Assembly: GCA_003989065.1 (NCBI GenBank)
Contig: RXIW01000039.1
Location: 1 to 35,870, forward strand
Origin: Candidatus Competibacteraceae bacterium
GTDB taxonomy: Bacteria; Pseudomonadota; Gammaproteobacteria; Competibacterales; Competibacteraceae
Length of the DNA stretch: 35,870 nucleotides
Reading direction: 5' to 3'
Positions within the stretch are counted from its first letter, which is position 1. Each line of letters begins with the position of its first letter. The notes under the pieces were generated by a model. That model had not been told where the DNA came from and did not search any database. It saw only the letters and a list, made by a program, of their open reading frames with translations. A program made the position numbers and the translations under genes. Below are positions 1-7,459 of this stretch, in pieces.

Positions 1-394
1 CTTCGAGTCGGAGCGCATCGTCGAACCAGAACCGGACCCAGTGTTGCAGATATTCGGTCGGGCGATACTCGCTTTGCGGCGAGAACCAAGCGACTTCGAA
101 ATCCACCTCGTTAGCGCAGAACAGCGGGGTGCCGCCGCCGCCGCAGAATCCCACCAGCACCCCGGCTTTCGCCAGCTCGCGCATTGCAGCTTGAGTAATG
201 GAGGTACCAGTGCCAAGCAGCAGGGTGGTGGTGTTGGCGATCGGGATGTTCCAGTACAAGGAATGCTTGCCTTGGTCGGTGAGGTATTCCACCCGACCGC
301 CGTTGACCAGCACCCGACAATGTTCGAGGTAGTAGAGATTGGCCCGCTTGGAATGCAGGATGGTCTTCAGATCGGAAGGGGAAAAGGCGTCCAT
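1..394 (-). CDS. cas1: Type I-F CRISPR-associated endonuclease Cas1, N-terminal part (cut by window edge)
   Basis: Reading the minus strand from the ATG at 394 gives 131 codons without a stop to the window edge. The protein begins MDAFSPSDLKTILHSKRANL and continues with segments such as YYLEHCRVLVNGGRVEYLT, SLYWNIPIANTT, LLLGTGTSITQAAMRELA and GFCGGGGTPLF, which I recognise as the N-terminal half of Cas1 of the type I-F (Ypest) subtype. Cas1 is the integrase of the spacer-acquisition complex; in type I-F it works with a Cas2-Cas3 fusion. The catalytic C-terminal helical domain lies outside the window. In I-F operons cas1 is normally first, followed by cas2/3 and csy1-4, so those genes should continue leftwards. 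No CRISPR repeats are visible upstream of the start. Family assignment is strong; an intact operon is inference. Confidence 0.93.
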   Translation of the reverse strand, partial: MDAFSPSDLKTILHSKRANLYYLEHCRVLVNGGRVEYLTDQGKHSLYWNIPIANTTTLLLGTGTSITQAAMRELAKAGVLVGFCGGGGTPLFCANEVDFEVAWFSPQSEYRPTEYLQHWVRFWFDDALRLE

Positions 395-666
395 GAGTGT
401 TTGGCCGGGCAGTGGATGGATAGACCCAGGTCGCGATGCGGACCGCCTGGAATGTCGTTGAATTTATTACAGTCGTATTTCCACTATAACGCTGCCGCTC
501 AACGGCAAATATGCGTTGCCCTGTAGGGTTATGGTGCTGCGGATATTGTCATTTAAAAGTGACAGTACGCCCCGAATGGGATGGGGCGGAGTAGAATGCC
601 CGGCCGATCCCGGCCTGTTCGGCTTTGTCGACCCGGCCATTCCTTCACTTGCGGAGCCGATCGCCC
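395..666. other. Divergent intergenic region between cas1 and the Gate-domain gene
   Basis: These 272 bases carry no credible gene and should hold the two divergent promoters. They are richer in A+T than the neighbouring genes. Visible structures are a small hairpin with TGCCG/CGGCA arms at 493-507, a CCCTGTAGGG palindrome at 519-528, and an inverted repeat TGTCA-N8-TGACA at 547-564 that could be an operator. No array of regularly spaced direct repeats is present. I cannot place a convincing -35/-10 pair. Confidence 0.5.
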
Positions 667-1596
667 ATGATCGACATCATTCTGCCGGCCGGTCGCGCCG
701 CCATCGACCTGGCCCTGTTCGTATTGCTACCGGTGATGGTGGTCATGCTGTCCCTGATGCGCCTGCTGGAGGCCAAGGGGCTGCTGGATTGGCTGGTGGC
801 TCGGCTGAGCGGCATCATCCACCCGTTCGGACTCACCGGCCTGGGCTTGTTCGCCGCGCTGCAGATCCAGTTCGTCAGCTTCGCCGCTCCGGTCGCCACC
901 CTGACCATGATGGAACAGCGCGGTACCTCGGATCGCCATCTGGCCGCTACTCTGGCGATGGTGTTCGCCATGGCCCAGGCCAACACCAGCCTGCCGTTGG
1001 CTGCGCTGGGTCTACGGCTGGGACCGACGCTGCTGTTCTCGCTGCTGGGCGGTCTGGTAGCAGCAGCAGTCGCCTATCATGGTTTTGGCCGGCGCTTGTC
1101 CAGCGAGGAGCATCTGACCGATGACACGCTGCATCATCCCACCGCCGAAGGCACCAAGGGCGTGCTGGACGTGATCAATCGGGCTGGGGCCGAAGCGTTC
1201 AAAATCACCATCGGCGCGATTCCGCTGCTGGTGCTGTCGCTGGTCGTCGTCACCGCCCTGCGCCAAGTTGGAGCCGTGGATGCACTCACCCACGCCTTGA
1301 CGCCGTTACTGGGGGTGCTGGGCATCGATCCGGCATTGGTCTTGCCGACCGTGGTCAAGTATCTGGCCGGCGGCACCGCCATGCTGGGCACAGTGGACGA
1401 GCTGCTACGGCAGGGCCATTTCACCACCGCTTTGCTCAATCAGAGCGCTGGTTTCTTGATCAACCCGCTGGATCTGCCGGGCATCGCGGTGCTGGTATCG
1501 GCCGGGCGGCGCGTCGCCGGTGTATGGAAGCCGGCTGCTCTGGGCGCGGTCGTCGGCATCGCCGTTCGCACCCTGGGCCATGCGTTGTGGCTGTGA
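667..1596 (+). CDS. Nucleoside-recognition (Gate) domain inner-membrane protein
   Basis: A 309-residue, very hydrophobic protein with two related halves. The first (about residues 10-130) includes QIQFVSFAAPVATLTMMEQRG; the second (about 170-300) includes AFKITIGAIPLLVLSLVVV and VVKYLAGGTAMLGT. This two-copy architecture is typical of Gate/nucleoside-recognition proteins (the fold shared with FeoB and SpmA/SpmB). Members are presumed transporters or channels, but the substrate is generally unknown. The ATG at 667 is preferred over an in-frame ATG at 625 because the extra 14 residues are polar and unlike the family, and a GGAG lies about 10 bases upstream of 667. It stands alone on the plus strand, convergent with the Fur-family gene. 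Proximity to zinc genes hints at metal transport, but nothing in the sequence proves it. Confidence 0.75.
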   Translation: MIDIILPAGRAAIDLALFVLLPVMVVMLSLMRLLEAKGLLDWLVARLSGIIHPFGLTGLGLFAALQIQFVSFAAPVATLTMMEQRGTSDRHLAATLAMVFAMAQANTSLPLAALGLRLGPTLLFSLLGGLVAAAVAYHGFGRRLSSEEHLTDDTLHHPTAEGTKGVLDVINRAGAEAFKITIGAIPLLVLSLVVVTALRQVGAVDALTHALTPLLGVLGIDPALVLPTVVKYLAGGTAMLGTVDELLRQGHFTTALLNQSAGFLINPLDLPGIAVLVSAGRRVAGVWKPAALGAVVGIAVRTLGHALWL

Positions 1597-1636
1597 TCGG
1601 CTGCTAAACCCTGTCGGGTCTTGTCCGCAGCGCTGC

Positions 1637-2044
1637 TCAGTCGTCGGTATGGGCGGACTCGTCCCGCCCGCAATCGGGACAAACTCCGTACAACACGATC
1701 TCGTGCCGCTCGACCTGGAAATCCTGCGGAGCCAGATCGTGCAGATCGTGGACGCAACCCTGTAGATCGAATACCTGCCGGCAATGCTGGCAGACGAAAT
1801 GGTGATGGTGGCCACGGTCGGTTGGTTCGTAGCAGGGCGATGCACCCGGAATTTCGACTTGGGCGATGTCGCCTTGGCTGATGAAGGTCTTCAGAGTGCG
1901 ATACACCGTGGCCAGACCAATGCCCGCGTGGTTCTGCATCGCCCGCTCGTGAATGTCCTGCGCCGTCAGCGGCTGACCCGCCTGGCGCAGGATGTCCAGA
2001 ATCACTGCCCGTTGCCGTGTGGAATAACTTGCCTTCACCTTCAC
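1637..2044 (-). CDS. zur: Fur-family metalloregulator, probable Zur
   Basis: A 135-residue Fur-superfamily repressor. The N-terminal winged helix contains the recognition helix GLATVYRTL (residues 43-51). The dimerisation and metal-binding part shows the HHHH stretch (79-82), CQHC (85-88) and CPDC (122-125); the two CxxC pairs are the structural zinc site usual in Zur and many Fur proteins. It is divergent from znuCBA and a ZrgA-like cluster, so zinc-responsive control of those genes is the natural reading: Zn-bound Zur would repress them in zinc-replete cells. The name Zur rather than Fur or PerR rests on context more than on residues. It converges on the Gate-domain gene with a 40-base gap. 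Confidence 0.85.
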   Translation of the reverse strand: MKVKASYSTRQRAVILDILRQAGQPLTAQDIHERAMQNHAGIGLATVYRTLKTFISQGDIAQVEIPGASPCYEPTDRGHHHHFVCQHCRQVFDLQGCVHDLHDLAPQDFQVERHEIVLYGVCPDCGRDESAHTDD

Positions 2045-2179
2045 GCCCCACTTGACTCAATTCGAGAATCGATTATCGTATTTTGAAATTGAGAATAGAA
2101 TCTCGCATTGATCGATGTCACCCATACTCATGAAGAACATTGTTGATTCTCGCATGGCTAGCATTCAGGCGTTGACCCG
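2045..2179. promoter_or_regulatory. Divergent zur / znu control region with repeated GATTCTCG motifs
   Basis: This AT-rich gap separates probable zur from the zinc-uptake operon. The motif GATTCTCGCAT at 2145-2155 recurs with one mismatch as GAATCTCGCAT at 2098-2108, and its first eight bases appear inverted as CGAGAATC at 2063-2070. GAGA-N6-TCTC forms a small palindrome at 2091-2104. A weak plus-strand -35-like TTGACT lies at 2052-2057. None of these matches the enterobacterial Zur box that I know, so calling them Zur sites is inference from position and repetition. Confidence 0.45.
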
Positions 2180-2296
2180 ATGAGATCGTCACCGTCTTTC
2201 AGTCTACTGGCTACCGGAGCCGGATACCGGCTAACGGTGGCGCTGGTCCTGGTGGCCGGACTGTGGTTGGCCGTGGCCTGGGCGCTGGCCGAATGA
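2180..2296 (+). CDS. 38-residue predicted single-span membrane peptide leading the znu operon
   Basis: A short ORF starts with ATG at 2180 and ends with TGA at 2294-2296, overlapping the znuC start in an ATGA junction. The product begins MRSSPSFSLLATGAGYRLT and continues into one strongly hydrophobic stretch (about residues 18-37, VALVLVAGLWLAVAWALA), so a single membrane helix is expected. The ribosome-binding site is weak. The overlap makes translational coupling to znuC likely, and the hydrophobic profile argues against chance, but I do not recognise a family. It could be a small accessory subunit of the zinc permease, or only a coupling leader. Confidence 0.5.
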   Translation: MRSSPSFSLLATGAGYRLTVALVLVAGLWLAVAWALAE

Positions 2297-3042
2297 CCCA
2301 GCAACCGGCCATTCGCCTGGACAATCTGACAGTGTGCTACGACCGTCATCCGGCCGTCCATCACCTGAGCGGCGCGTTCCCCGACGGCTCACTGACCGCC
2401 ATCGTCGGTCCGAACGGCGCGGGTAAAAGCACCTTGCTGAAAGCCATCATGGGCATGCTGCCGACCACTACCGGCCGGATCGACCATGTCGCTCTGACCC
2501 GTGCCGACATCGCTTATCTGCCGCAACAGGCCCAGATCGATCGTCAATTCCCGATCACCGTCCTGGATGTGGTCCTGCTGGGACATTGGCAGCGCATCGG
2601 TATGCTCGGCGCAGTGACGGCTGCCTTGCGGGAGCAGGCGAACGCAGCGCTGGCAGCGGTAGGTCTGGCCGATTTCGGTCGCCGGCTGATCCACAGTCTG
2701 TCGGCCGGCCAGTTCCAGCGCGTGCTGTTCGCGCGGATGCTGTTGCAGGAAGCCCGGCTGATCCTGCTGGACGAGCCGTTCACCGCCATCGACGCCCGTA
2801 CCACGGCCGATTTGCTCGAGGTGGTGCAATCCTGGCACGCCGAACGTCGCACGGTAATTGCCGTATTGCACGATTTGGAGCAGGTGCGCGCCCATTTTCC
2901 GGAAACCCTACTGCTGGCCCGCTCGGGCATCGCCTGGGGCCGGACCGCCGAGGTGTTGACCCCGACCAATCTGCACCGCGCCCGCCAGATAGCCGAAGAC
3001 TGGGACGACAGCGCGCTGCTGCTGTGCGCGGTGCAGCCATGA
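2293..3042 (+). CDS. znuC: Zinc ABC transporter ATP-binding protein ZnuC
   Basis: A 249-residue ABC ATPase of the metal-uptake (ZnuC/MntB) type. Walker A is GPNGAGKST (residues 39-47), the signature is LSAGQFQR (a variant of LSGGQ), Walker B is LILLDEP, and a switch His follows in VLHDLEQV. It energises ZnuB for zinc import across the inner membrane. The ATG at 2293 is chosen because it overlaps the upstream mini-ORF stop (ATGA) and gives a family-like N-terminus; an in-frame start at 2263 would add ten unconserved residues. Its own stop overlaps the znuB start, again ATGA. Placement beside a Fur-family regulator and a His-rich binding protein supports zinc over manganese. Confidence 0.92.
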   Translation: MTQQPAIRLDNLTVCYDRHPAVHHLSGAFPDGSLTAIVGPNGAGKSTLLKAIMGMLPTTTGRIDHVALTRADIAYLPQQAQIDRQFPITVLDVVLLGHWQRIGMLGAVTAALREQANAALAAVGLADFGRRLIHSLSAGQFQRVLFARMLLQEARLILLDEPFTAIDARTTADLLEVVQSWHAERRTVIAVLHDLEQVRAHFPETLLLARSGIAWGRTAEVLTPTNLHRARQIAEDWDDSALLLCAVQP

Positions 3043-3914
3043 GCGGCCTGGTCGATGGGTTGTTCACCCCGTTCGTCGAATTCAGCTTCATGCGCCGGGC
3101 GCTGGTAGCCTGTCTAGCGCTGGGGCTGGGCTGCGGCCCGGTCGGGGTGCTGCTGACCTTGCGGCGTATGAGCCTGATGGGCGATGCCTTGTCGCACGCG
3201 GTGTTGCCGGGCGCGGCCATCGGTTTTCTGCTCGGCGGCTTTTCCCTGCCGGCCATGAGCCTCGGCGGGTTCGCCGCCGGCCTGGCGGTCGCGCTGCTGG
3301 CTGGCTTGGTGACCCGCTTCACCGGTCAGCGCGAGGACGCCAGTTTCGCTGCGTTCTATCTGATTTCGCTGGCGCTGGGCGTGCTGATCGTGTCCACCCA
3401 CGGCAGCAGCGTCGATCTGTTGCACGTCCTGTTCGGCACCATCCTGGCGGTGGACGATGCCTCGTTGCTGCTGGTGGCCAGCATCGCCAGCCTGAGCCTG
3501 CTGACTCTGGCCCTGATCTACCGGCCGCTGATCGTGGAATGTTTCGATCCGGGCTTCTTGCAGGCGGTGCAGGGACGGGGCACGGTTTACCACCTGGCGT
3601 TTCTCATCCTGGTGGTGCTCAACCTGGTCGCCGGCTTCCAGGCCCTGGGCACGCTAATGGCGGTCGGTTTGATGATGCTGCCGGCTGCCGCTGCCCGCTT
3701 CTGGGCGCAAGAGGTGTGGAGCATGGCCGCTACCGCCACGGTCATCGCCGTGCTGTCCGGCTATCTGGGCCTGCTGTGGTCCTATCACTACGACCTGCCG
3801 TCCGGTCCCGCCATCATTCTGACCGCCGGGCTGATCTATCTGCTTTCCCTCGGGTTGGGGCGTCGGGACGGCCTGTTGGTCCGCTTCCTGCCCCGTCCGC
3901 ATCTGCAATCCTGA
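3039..3914 (+). CDS. znuB: Zinc ABC transporter permease ZnuB
   Basis: A 291-residue polytopic permease of the ABC-3 family with about eight membrane segments. Family features include LRRMSLMGDALSHAVLPG (about residues 41-58), whose GDALSHA motif is characteristic, and GTLMAVGLMMLPAAAARF toward the C-terminus. ZnuB forms the membrane channel that receives zinc from ZnuA and is powered by ZnuC. The ATG at 3039 overlaps the znuC stop (ATGA), showing translational coupling; a longer in-frame reading from 2586 is a shadow of znuC. znuA follows after 16 bases. Confidence 0.93.
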   Translation: MSGLVDGLFTPFVEFSFMRRALVACLALGLGCGPVGVLLTLRRMSLMGDALSHAVLPGAAIGFLLGGFSLPAMSLGGFAAGLAVALLAGLVTRFTGQREDASFAAFYLISLALGVLIVSTHGSSVDLLHVLFGTILAVDDASLLLVASIASLSLLTLALIYRPLIVECFDPGFLQAVQGRGTVYHLAFLILVVLNLVAGFQALGTLMAVGLMMLPAAAARFWAQEVWSMAATATVIAVLSGYLGLLWSYHYDLPSGPAIILTAGLIYLLSLGLGRRDGLLVRFLPRPHLQS

Positions 3915-3930
3915 TTCCGGGAGGTTTGTC

Positions 3931-4857
3931 ATGCGATTCTTCGTCAAAACGCTCATCCTGAGCCTGGTCCTGTGCGCCTCGACCGCGTGGGCGGAACCGC
4001 TGCGGGTGGTGGCCAGCTTCAGCATTATGGGCGATATGGTCAAGAACGTCGGTGGCGAGGACGTGGTCGTCACCACCCTGGTTGGACCCGATGGCGACGC
4101 CCACGTGTACGAACCGACCCCGTCCGACGCCAAGGCGGTGAGCAATGCCCAATTGCTGGTGGTCAATGGTCTGCATTTCGAAGGCTGGATGGATCGGCTG
4201 GTGCAGTCGGCCGGCTACCGGGGCGAGATCGTCGTCGTCAGCCAGGGCGTGACGCCGCGCCAGATGCAGGAGGAGCACGAGGATGCCGCGCATGGCGAAC
4301 AGCATCATGACCCGCACCATCACGGCACGATCGATCCGCATGCCTGGCAAGATCTGGCCAATGGCGTGATCTACGTCGATAACCTGATCGCCGCCCTGGT
4401 CAAGGTCGATCCGGATCACGCCGAAGCCTATCGGCGGCGTGGCGCGGCCTATCGGGCGCAGCTGCAGGATACCGACCGCTGGGTGCGGGCGCAAATCGCC
4501 ACCGTGCCGGCGGTCCAGCGCCGGGTCATCACCTCGCACGATGCCTTTGGCTATTTCAGCGCGGCCTACGGGGTGGAATTCCTGGCCCCGGTAGGTTGGA
4601 ATACCGAAAACGAGCCGTCCGCCAAGGATGTCGCCCGCCTGATCCGCCAGATCAAACAGGAAAAGACCCGGGCGCTGTTCGTGGAGAACATGAGCGACCC
4701 GCGCCTGATCAAACGCATTGCCAGAGAGGCCGGCGGCGTGGTCGGCGGAACGCTGTACTCCGATGCCCTGGCGCCGGCTGGTCAGACGGGAGACAGCTAC
4801 ATCGGCATGTTCCGTCACAATGTGCCCGCGCTCACCGCCGCGATGGCGCAGAATTGA
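3931..4857 (+). CDS. znuA: Periplasmic zinc-binding protein ZnuA
   Basis: A 308-residue cluster A-I substrate-binding protein. It has a Sec signal peptide (MRFFVKTLILSLVLCASTAWA, cleavage expected near residue 21-22). A His/Asp/Glu-rich loop at about residues 116-133 (HEDAAHGEQHHDPHHHG) precedes the conserved DPHAW. Such a loop is typical of zinc-specific ZnuA and uncommon in manganese binders. Further conserved elements are THEPTP-like YEPTPSD and the C-terminal SHDAFGYF region. It captures periplasmic zinc and delivers it to ZnuB. A strong GGGAGG ribosome-binding site lies just before the ATG. The DUF2796 gene follows after 26 bases, so the zinc operon appears to continue. Confidence 0.93.
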   Translation: MRFFVKTLILSLVLCASTAWAEPLRVVASFSIMGDMVKNVGGEDVVVTTLVGPDGDAHVYEPTPSDAKAVSNAQLLVVNGLHFEGWMDRLVQSAGYRGEIVVVSQGVTPRQMQEEHEDAAHGEQHHDPHHHGTIDPHAWQDLANGVIYVDNLIAALVKVDPDHAEAYRRRGAAYRAQLQDTDRWVRAQIATVPAVQRRVITSHDAFGYFSAAYGVEFLAPVGWNTENEPSAKDVARLIRQIKQEKTRALFVENMSDPRLIKRIAREAGGVVGGTLYSDALAPAGQTGDSYIGMFRHNVPALTAAMAQN

Positions 4858-4883
4858 AAGCATCCATCGGGAGAAGGTCTGCC

Positions 4884-5462
4884 ATGAAAACCGCGATCGC
4901 CTGCGTTGTGACCGCCGCGCTCGGCTTAACGCCGACGGTCCTGCTGGCCGCGCCACCGCATGTCCACGGTGTCGGAATTCTGCAACTGGTTCTGGACGAG
5001 AACAGCCTGAGCATGGAGCTGCATTTGCCGGCGATCGATGTGGTCGGCTTCGAACATGCGCCAAGCGATCCGCAGCAGCGGGAGGCGGTGCAGAAAGCCG
5101 TGGCCATGCTGAAGGATGCGTCGCAGCTGCTGGTGCTGCCGCGCGACGCCCAATGCACCGCCGCGCCTGCGGTGGTAAGCAGCGAACTGCTGCCGACGGG
5201 CTACAGCCGGCCCGCTGATACGACCGAAACCGAGCACGCCGATCGTGACGCCGATCACGACCATGAGGCCGGGCACGAGCACGCCGATTTCGATGTCAGC
5301 TATCGGTTCGACTGTCGCCGCCCCGACCTGGTCGAGGACGTGACCATCCTGCTATTTAAACAGTTGCCCAAGCTGGAGCGGCTCGATGTCGATATGGCGA
5401 CCCCTGGCGGACAGGATCGCCAGCGCTTGACGCCGGAACAGGACAGCATCGACCTGCCATGA
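4884..5462 (+). CDS. zrgA: DUF2796 (ZrgA-like) His-rich exported zinc-binding protein
   Basis: A 192-residue exported protein with signal peptide MKTAIACVVTAALGLTPTVLLA. The mature part begins with PPHVHGVGILQLVLD, the hallmark HVHG start of DUF2796/ZrgA proteins. A linker near residues 112-135 is rich in His, Asp and Glu (HADRDADHDHEAGHEHAD) and should bind zinc. In Vibrio cholerae the ZrgABCDE system supplements ZnuABC for zinc acquisition; here the same kind of set follows znuA directly. A GGGAGAAGG ribosome-binding site precedes the ATG. The stop overlaps the next start by ATGA. The family call is good; the gene symbol is by analogy. Confidence 0.8.
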   Translation: MKTAIACVVTAALGLTPTVLLAAPPHVHGVGILQLVLDENSLSMELHLPAIDVVGFEHAPSDPQQREAVQKAVAMLKDASQLLVLPRDAQCTAAPAVVSSELLPTGYSRPADTTETEHADRDADHDHEAGHEHADFDVSYRFDCRRPDLVEDVTILLFKQLPKLERLDVDMATPGGQDRQRLTPEQDSIDLP

Positions 5463-6193
5463 GCCCGGCCGCGACGGTTCAGGCCGACGCCAGCCCGGCC
5501 ATCCTGATCGAGGGGCTGCGCTTTCGCTGGCGGCTAGATCGACCTTGGGTGCTGGACGTTCCCGGTTTCCAGTTGGCAATGGGGGAACGCTGGTTGCTGG
5601 CAGGCCCCAGCGGTTCCGGCAAAAGCACCCTGCTGGCTTTGATCGCCGGCATCCAGCGGGCCCGCGAGGGGCGGGTCGCGGTGCTGGGTCATGAGTTGAC
5701 CACGCTGTCCGGCGCCGCCCGCGACCGCTTGCGCGCCGATCGGTTGGGGGTGATCTTCCAAATGTTCAACCTGTTGCCCTATCTCTCGGTGCTGGAAAAC
5801 GTGCTGTTGCCCTGCCAGTTTTCGGCCGCCCGCCGCAATCGGGCGCAGGCCATGGCGGGATCGGCGACGACCGAAGCACGTCGGCTGCTGGCGCAGCTGG
5901 GGCTGGATGCGCCCGGCCTGGAACGGCGGCCCGCCGCCGAGTTGTCGGTCGGCCAGCAGCAACGGGTGGCGGCGGCCCGCGCCCTGATCGGCCAGCCGGA
6001 ACTGATCATCGCCGATGAGCCCACCTCGGCTTTGGACGCCGACCGCCGACTGGATTTCGTCACGCTGCTGCAGCGCGAGTGCGCCAACGCCGGGGCAGCC
6101 CTGTTGTTCGTCAGCCATGACCGTACCCTGGCCGAGTTCTTCGACCGGGTGGTGGAGCTGCCGGCCATCAATCGCATCCCGATGCTGGGATAA
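5459..6193 (+). CDS. ABC transporter ATP-binding protein (LolD/MacB type) of the ZrgA-like cluster
   Basis: A 244-residue ATPase with Walker A GPSGSGKST (about residues 50-58), Q-loop region IFQMFNLLPYLSVLENV, signature LSVGQQQR, Walker B LIIADEPTSALD and a switch His in FVSHDRTL. The FNLLPYL segment is typical of the LolD/MacB/FtsE branch, which pairs with FtsX-like permeases rather than classical importers. Translation is coupled to the DUF2796 gene upstream (ATGA), and the permease starts three bases after its stop. It most likely corresponds to ZrgB. How a MacB-type ABC pair helps zinc uptake is not evident from sequence. Confidence 0.87.
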   Translation: MSPAATVQADASPAILIEGLRFRWRLDRPWVLDVPGFQLAMGERWLLAGPSGSGKSTLLALIAGIQRAREGRVAVLGHELTTLSGAARDRLRADRLGVIFQMFNLLPYLSVLENVLLPCQFSAARRNRAQAMAGSATTEARRLLAQLGLDAPGLERRPAAELSVGQQQRVAAARALIGQPELIIADEPTSALDADRRLDFVTLLQRECANAGAALLFVSHDRTLAEFFDRVVELPAINRIPMLG

Positions 6194-6196
6194 GCC

Positions 6197-7456
6197 ATGG
6201 CCATCCTGACGCTGGCCGCCAAAAGCCTGTGGAACCGTCGGCTCACCAGCGCGTTGGTGGTGTTCGCCATCGCCTTGAGTGTGATCCTGCTGCTGGGCGT
6301 GGAGCGCCTACGCACCCAAACCCGCGCCAGTTTCGCCCACACCCTGTCCGATACCGACCTGATCGTCGGCGCGCGCGGCAGCCCGATCAATCTGCTGCTG
6401 TACAGCGTGTTTCGGATCGGCGATCCGACCAACAACGTCGACTGGAGCAGCTATCGAACTCTGGCGGCCGATCCGCAGGTGGCGTGGACGGTGCCGCTGT
6501 CACTGGGCGATTCGCACCGCGGTTTTCGGGTGCTCGGCACCGATCGCAGCTATTTCGCGCATTACCACTACGGCCGTCATCAACCCTTGCAACTGGCCGA
6601 GGGGCGCGAATTCGAGGATCTGTTCGATGCGGTGCTGGGGGCGGAAGTGGCCGAGCAGCTTGGCTATCAGCTGGGGCAGTCCATCGTCCTGGCCCATGGC
6701 GCGGGCGAGGTCAGCTTCGCCCTGCACCAGGACAAGCCGTTTCGGGTGGTCGGCATCCTGGCGCGCACCGGTACCCCGGTCGATCGGACCGTGCATGTCA
6801 GCCTGGCGGGGATCGAAGCCATCCATGCCGATTGGCAGAGTGGCGCACCCCTGCCTGGCGTTCACCTGTCGCCTGAACAGGTCCGCCAGCTCGATCTGAC
6901 GCCCAAGACCATCACCGCTTTCCTGGTCGGCCTCAAGAGCAAGACCGCCATTTTCAAAATGCAACGGCAGATCAATGAATTCGCTGCCGAACCGCTGCTG
7001 GCCATCCTGCCGGGTCTTACCCTGCAACAGCTGTGGAGTTTGATGAGTCTGGCGGAAAATGCTCTGTTAGTGGTGTCTGGCCTGGTGGTGCTGGTCAGTT
7101 TCACGGTGATGCTGGCGGCCTTGTTGACCGGGCTCAACGAACGGCGGCGGGAAATGGCGATTCTGCGCGCCGTTGGAGCGCGACCGTGGCAGATTTTCGC
7201 CTTGGTGCTGGGGGAATCACTGACCCTGGCTTTGGCCGGCGCGGCCGGTGGACTGGCGCTGCTGCAAGGCGCGCTGCTATTGGCCGGGTCGCTGCTCGAA
7301 ACCCGGTTGGGGCTGACCATCGCTGCTTGGCCGCCATCGGTCCATGAACTGAGCCTGCTGGCCATCGTGCTGGCCTGTGGCCTGGGCGCGGGCCTGTTCC
7401 CGGCCTGGCGGGCCTATCGCTATTCCGTCGCCGACGGTATGACTATCCGGATCTGA
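6197..7456 (+). CDS. FtsX-like ABC permease of the ZrgA-like cluster
   Basis: A 419-residue permease with MacB/LolC topology: one membrane helix near residues 15-35, a large periplasmic MacB-PCD-like domain (about 40-270), then three helices toward the C-terminus. The first of these, ALLVVSGLVVLVSFTVMLAALL, is followed by the conserved cytosolic loop NERRREMAILRAVGA and ends in LFPAWRAYRYSVADGM. These are diagnostic for FtsX-domain (PF02687) permeases. It starts three bases after the ATPase gene and ends three bases before the lipoprotein gene. It should form the transmembrane partner of the preceding ATPase. Confidence 0.88.
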   Translation: MAILTLAAKSLWNRRLTSALVVFAIALSVILLLGVERLRTQTRASFAHTLSDTDLIVGARGSPINLLLYSVFRIGDPTNNVDWSSYRTLAADPQVAWTVPLSLGDSHRGFRVLGTDRSYFAHYHYGRHQPLQLAEGREFEDLFDAVLGAEVAEQLGYQLGQSIVLAHGAGEVSFALHQDKPFRVVGILARTGTPVDRTVHVSLAGIEAIHADWQSGAPLPGVHLSPEQVRQLDLTPKTITAFLVGLKSKTAIFKMQRQINEFAAEPLLAILPGLTLQQLWSLMSLAENALLVVSGLVVLVSFTVMLAALLTGLNERRREMAILRAVGARPWQIFALVLGESLTLALAGAAGGLALLQGALLLAGSLLETRLGLTIAAWPPSVHELSLLAIVLACGLGAGLFPAWRAYRYSVADGMTIRI

Positions 7457-7459
7457 ACC

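Noticed and set aside
41-526. A 161-codon plus-strand frame at the left edge
   Set aside because: It is the antisense shadow of cas1; the minus-strand reading matches Cas1f residue by residue.
395-666. A CRISPR array beside cas1
   Set aside because: No regularly spaced direct repeats of 28 bases are present; only small unrelated hairpins.
1608-1619. ACCC-TGTC-GGGT hairpin as a terminator between the Gate-domain gene and zur
   Set aside because: Only four base pairs and no T-run on either strand.
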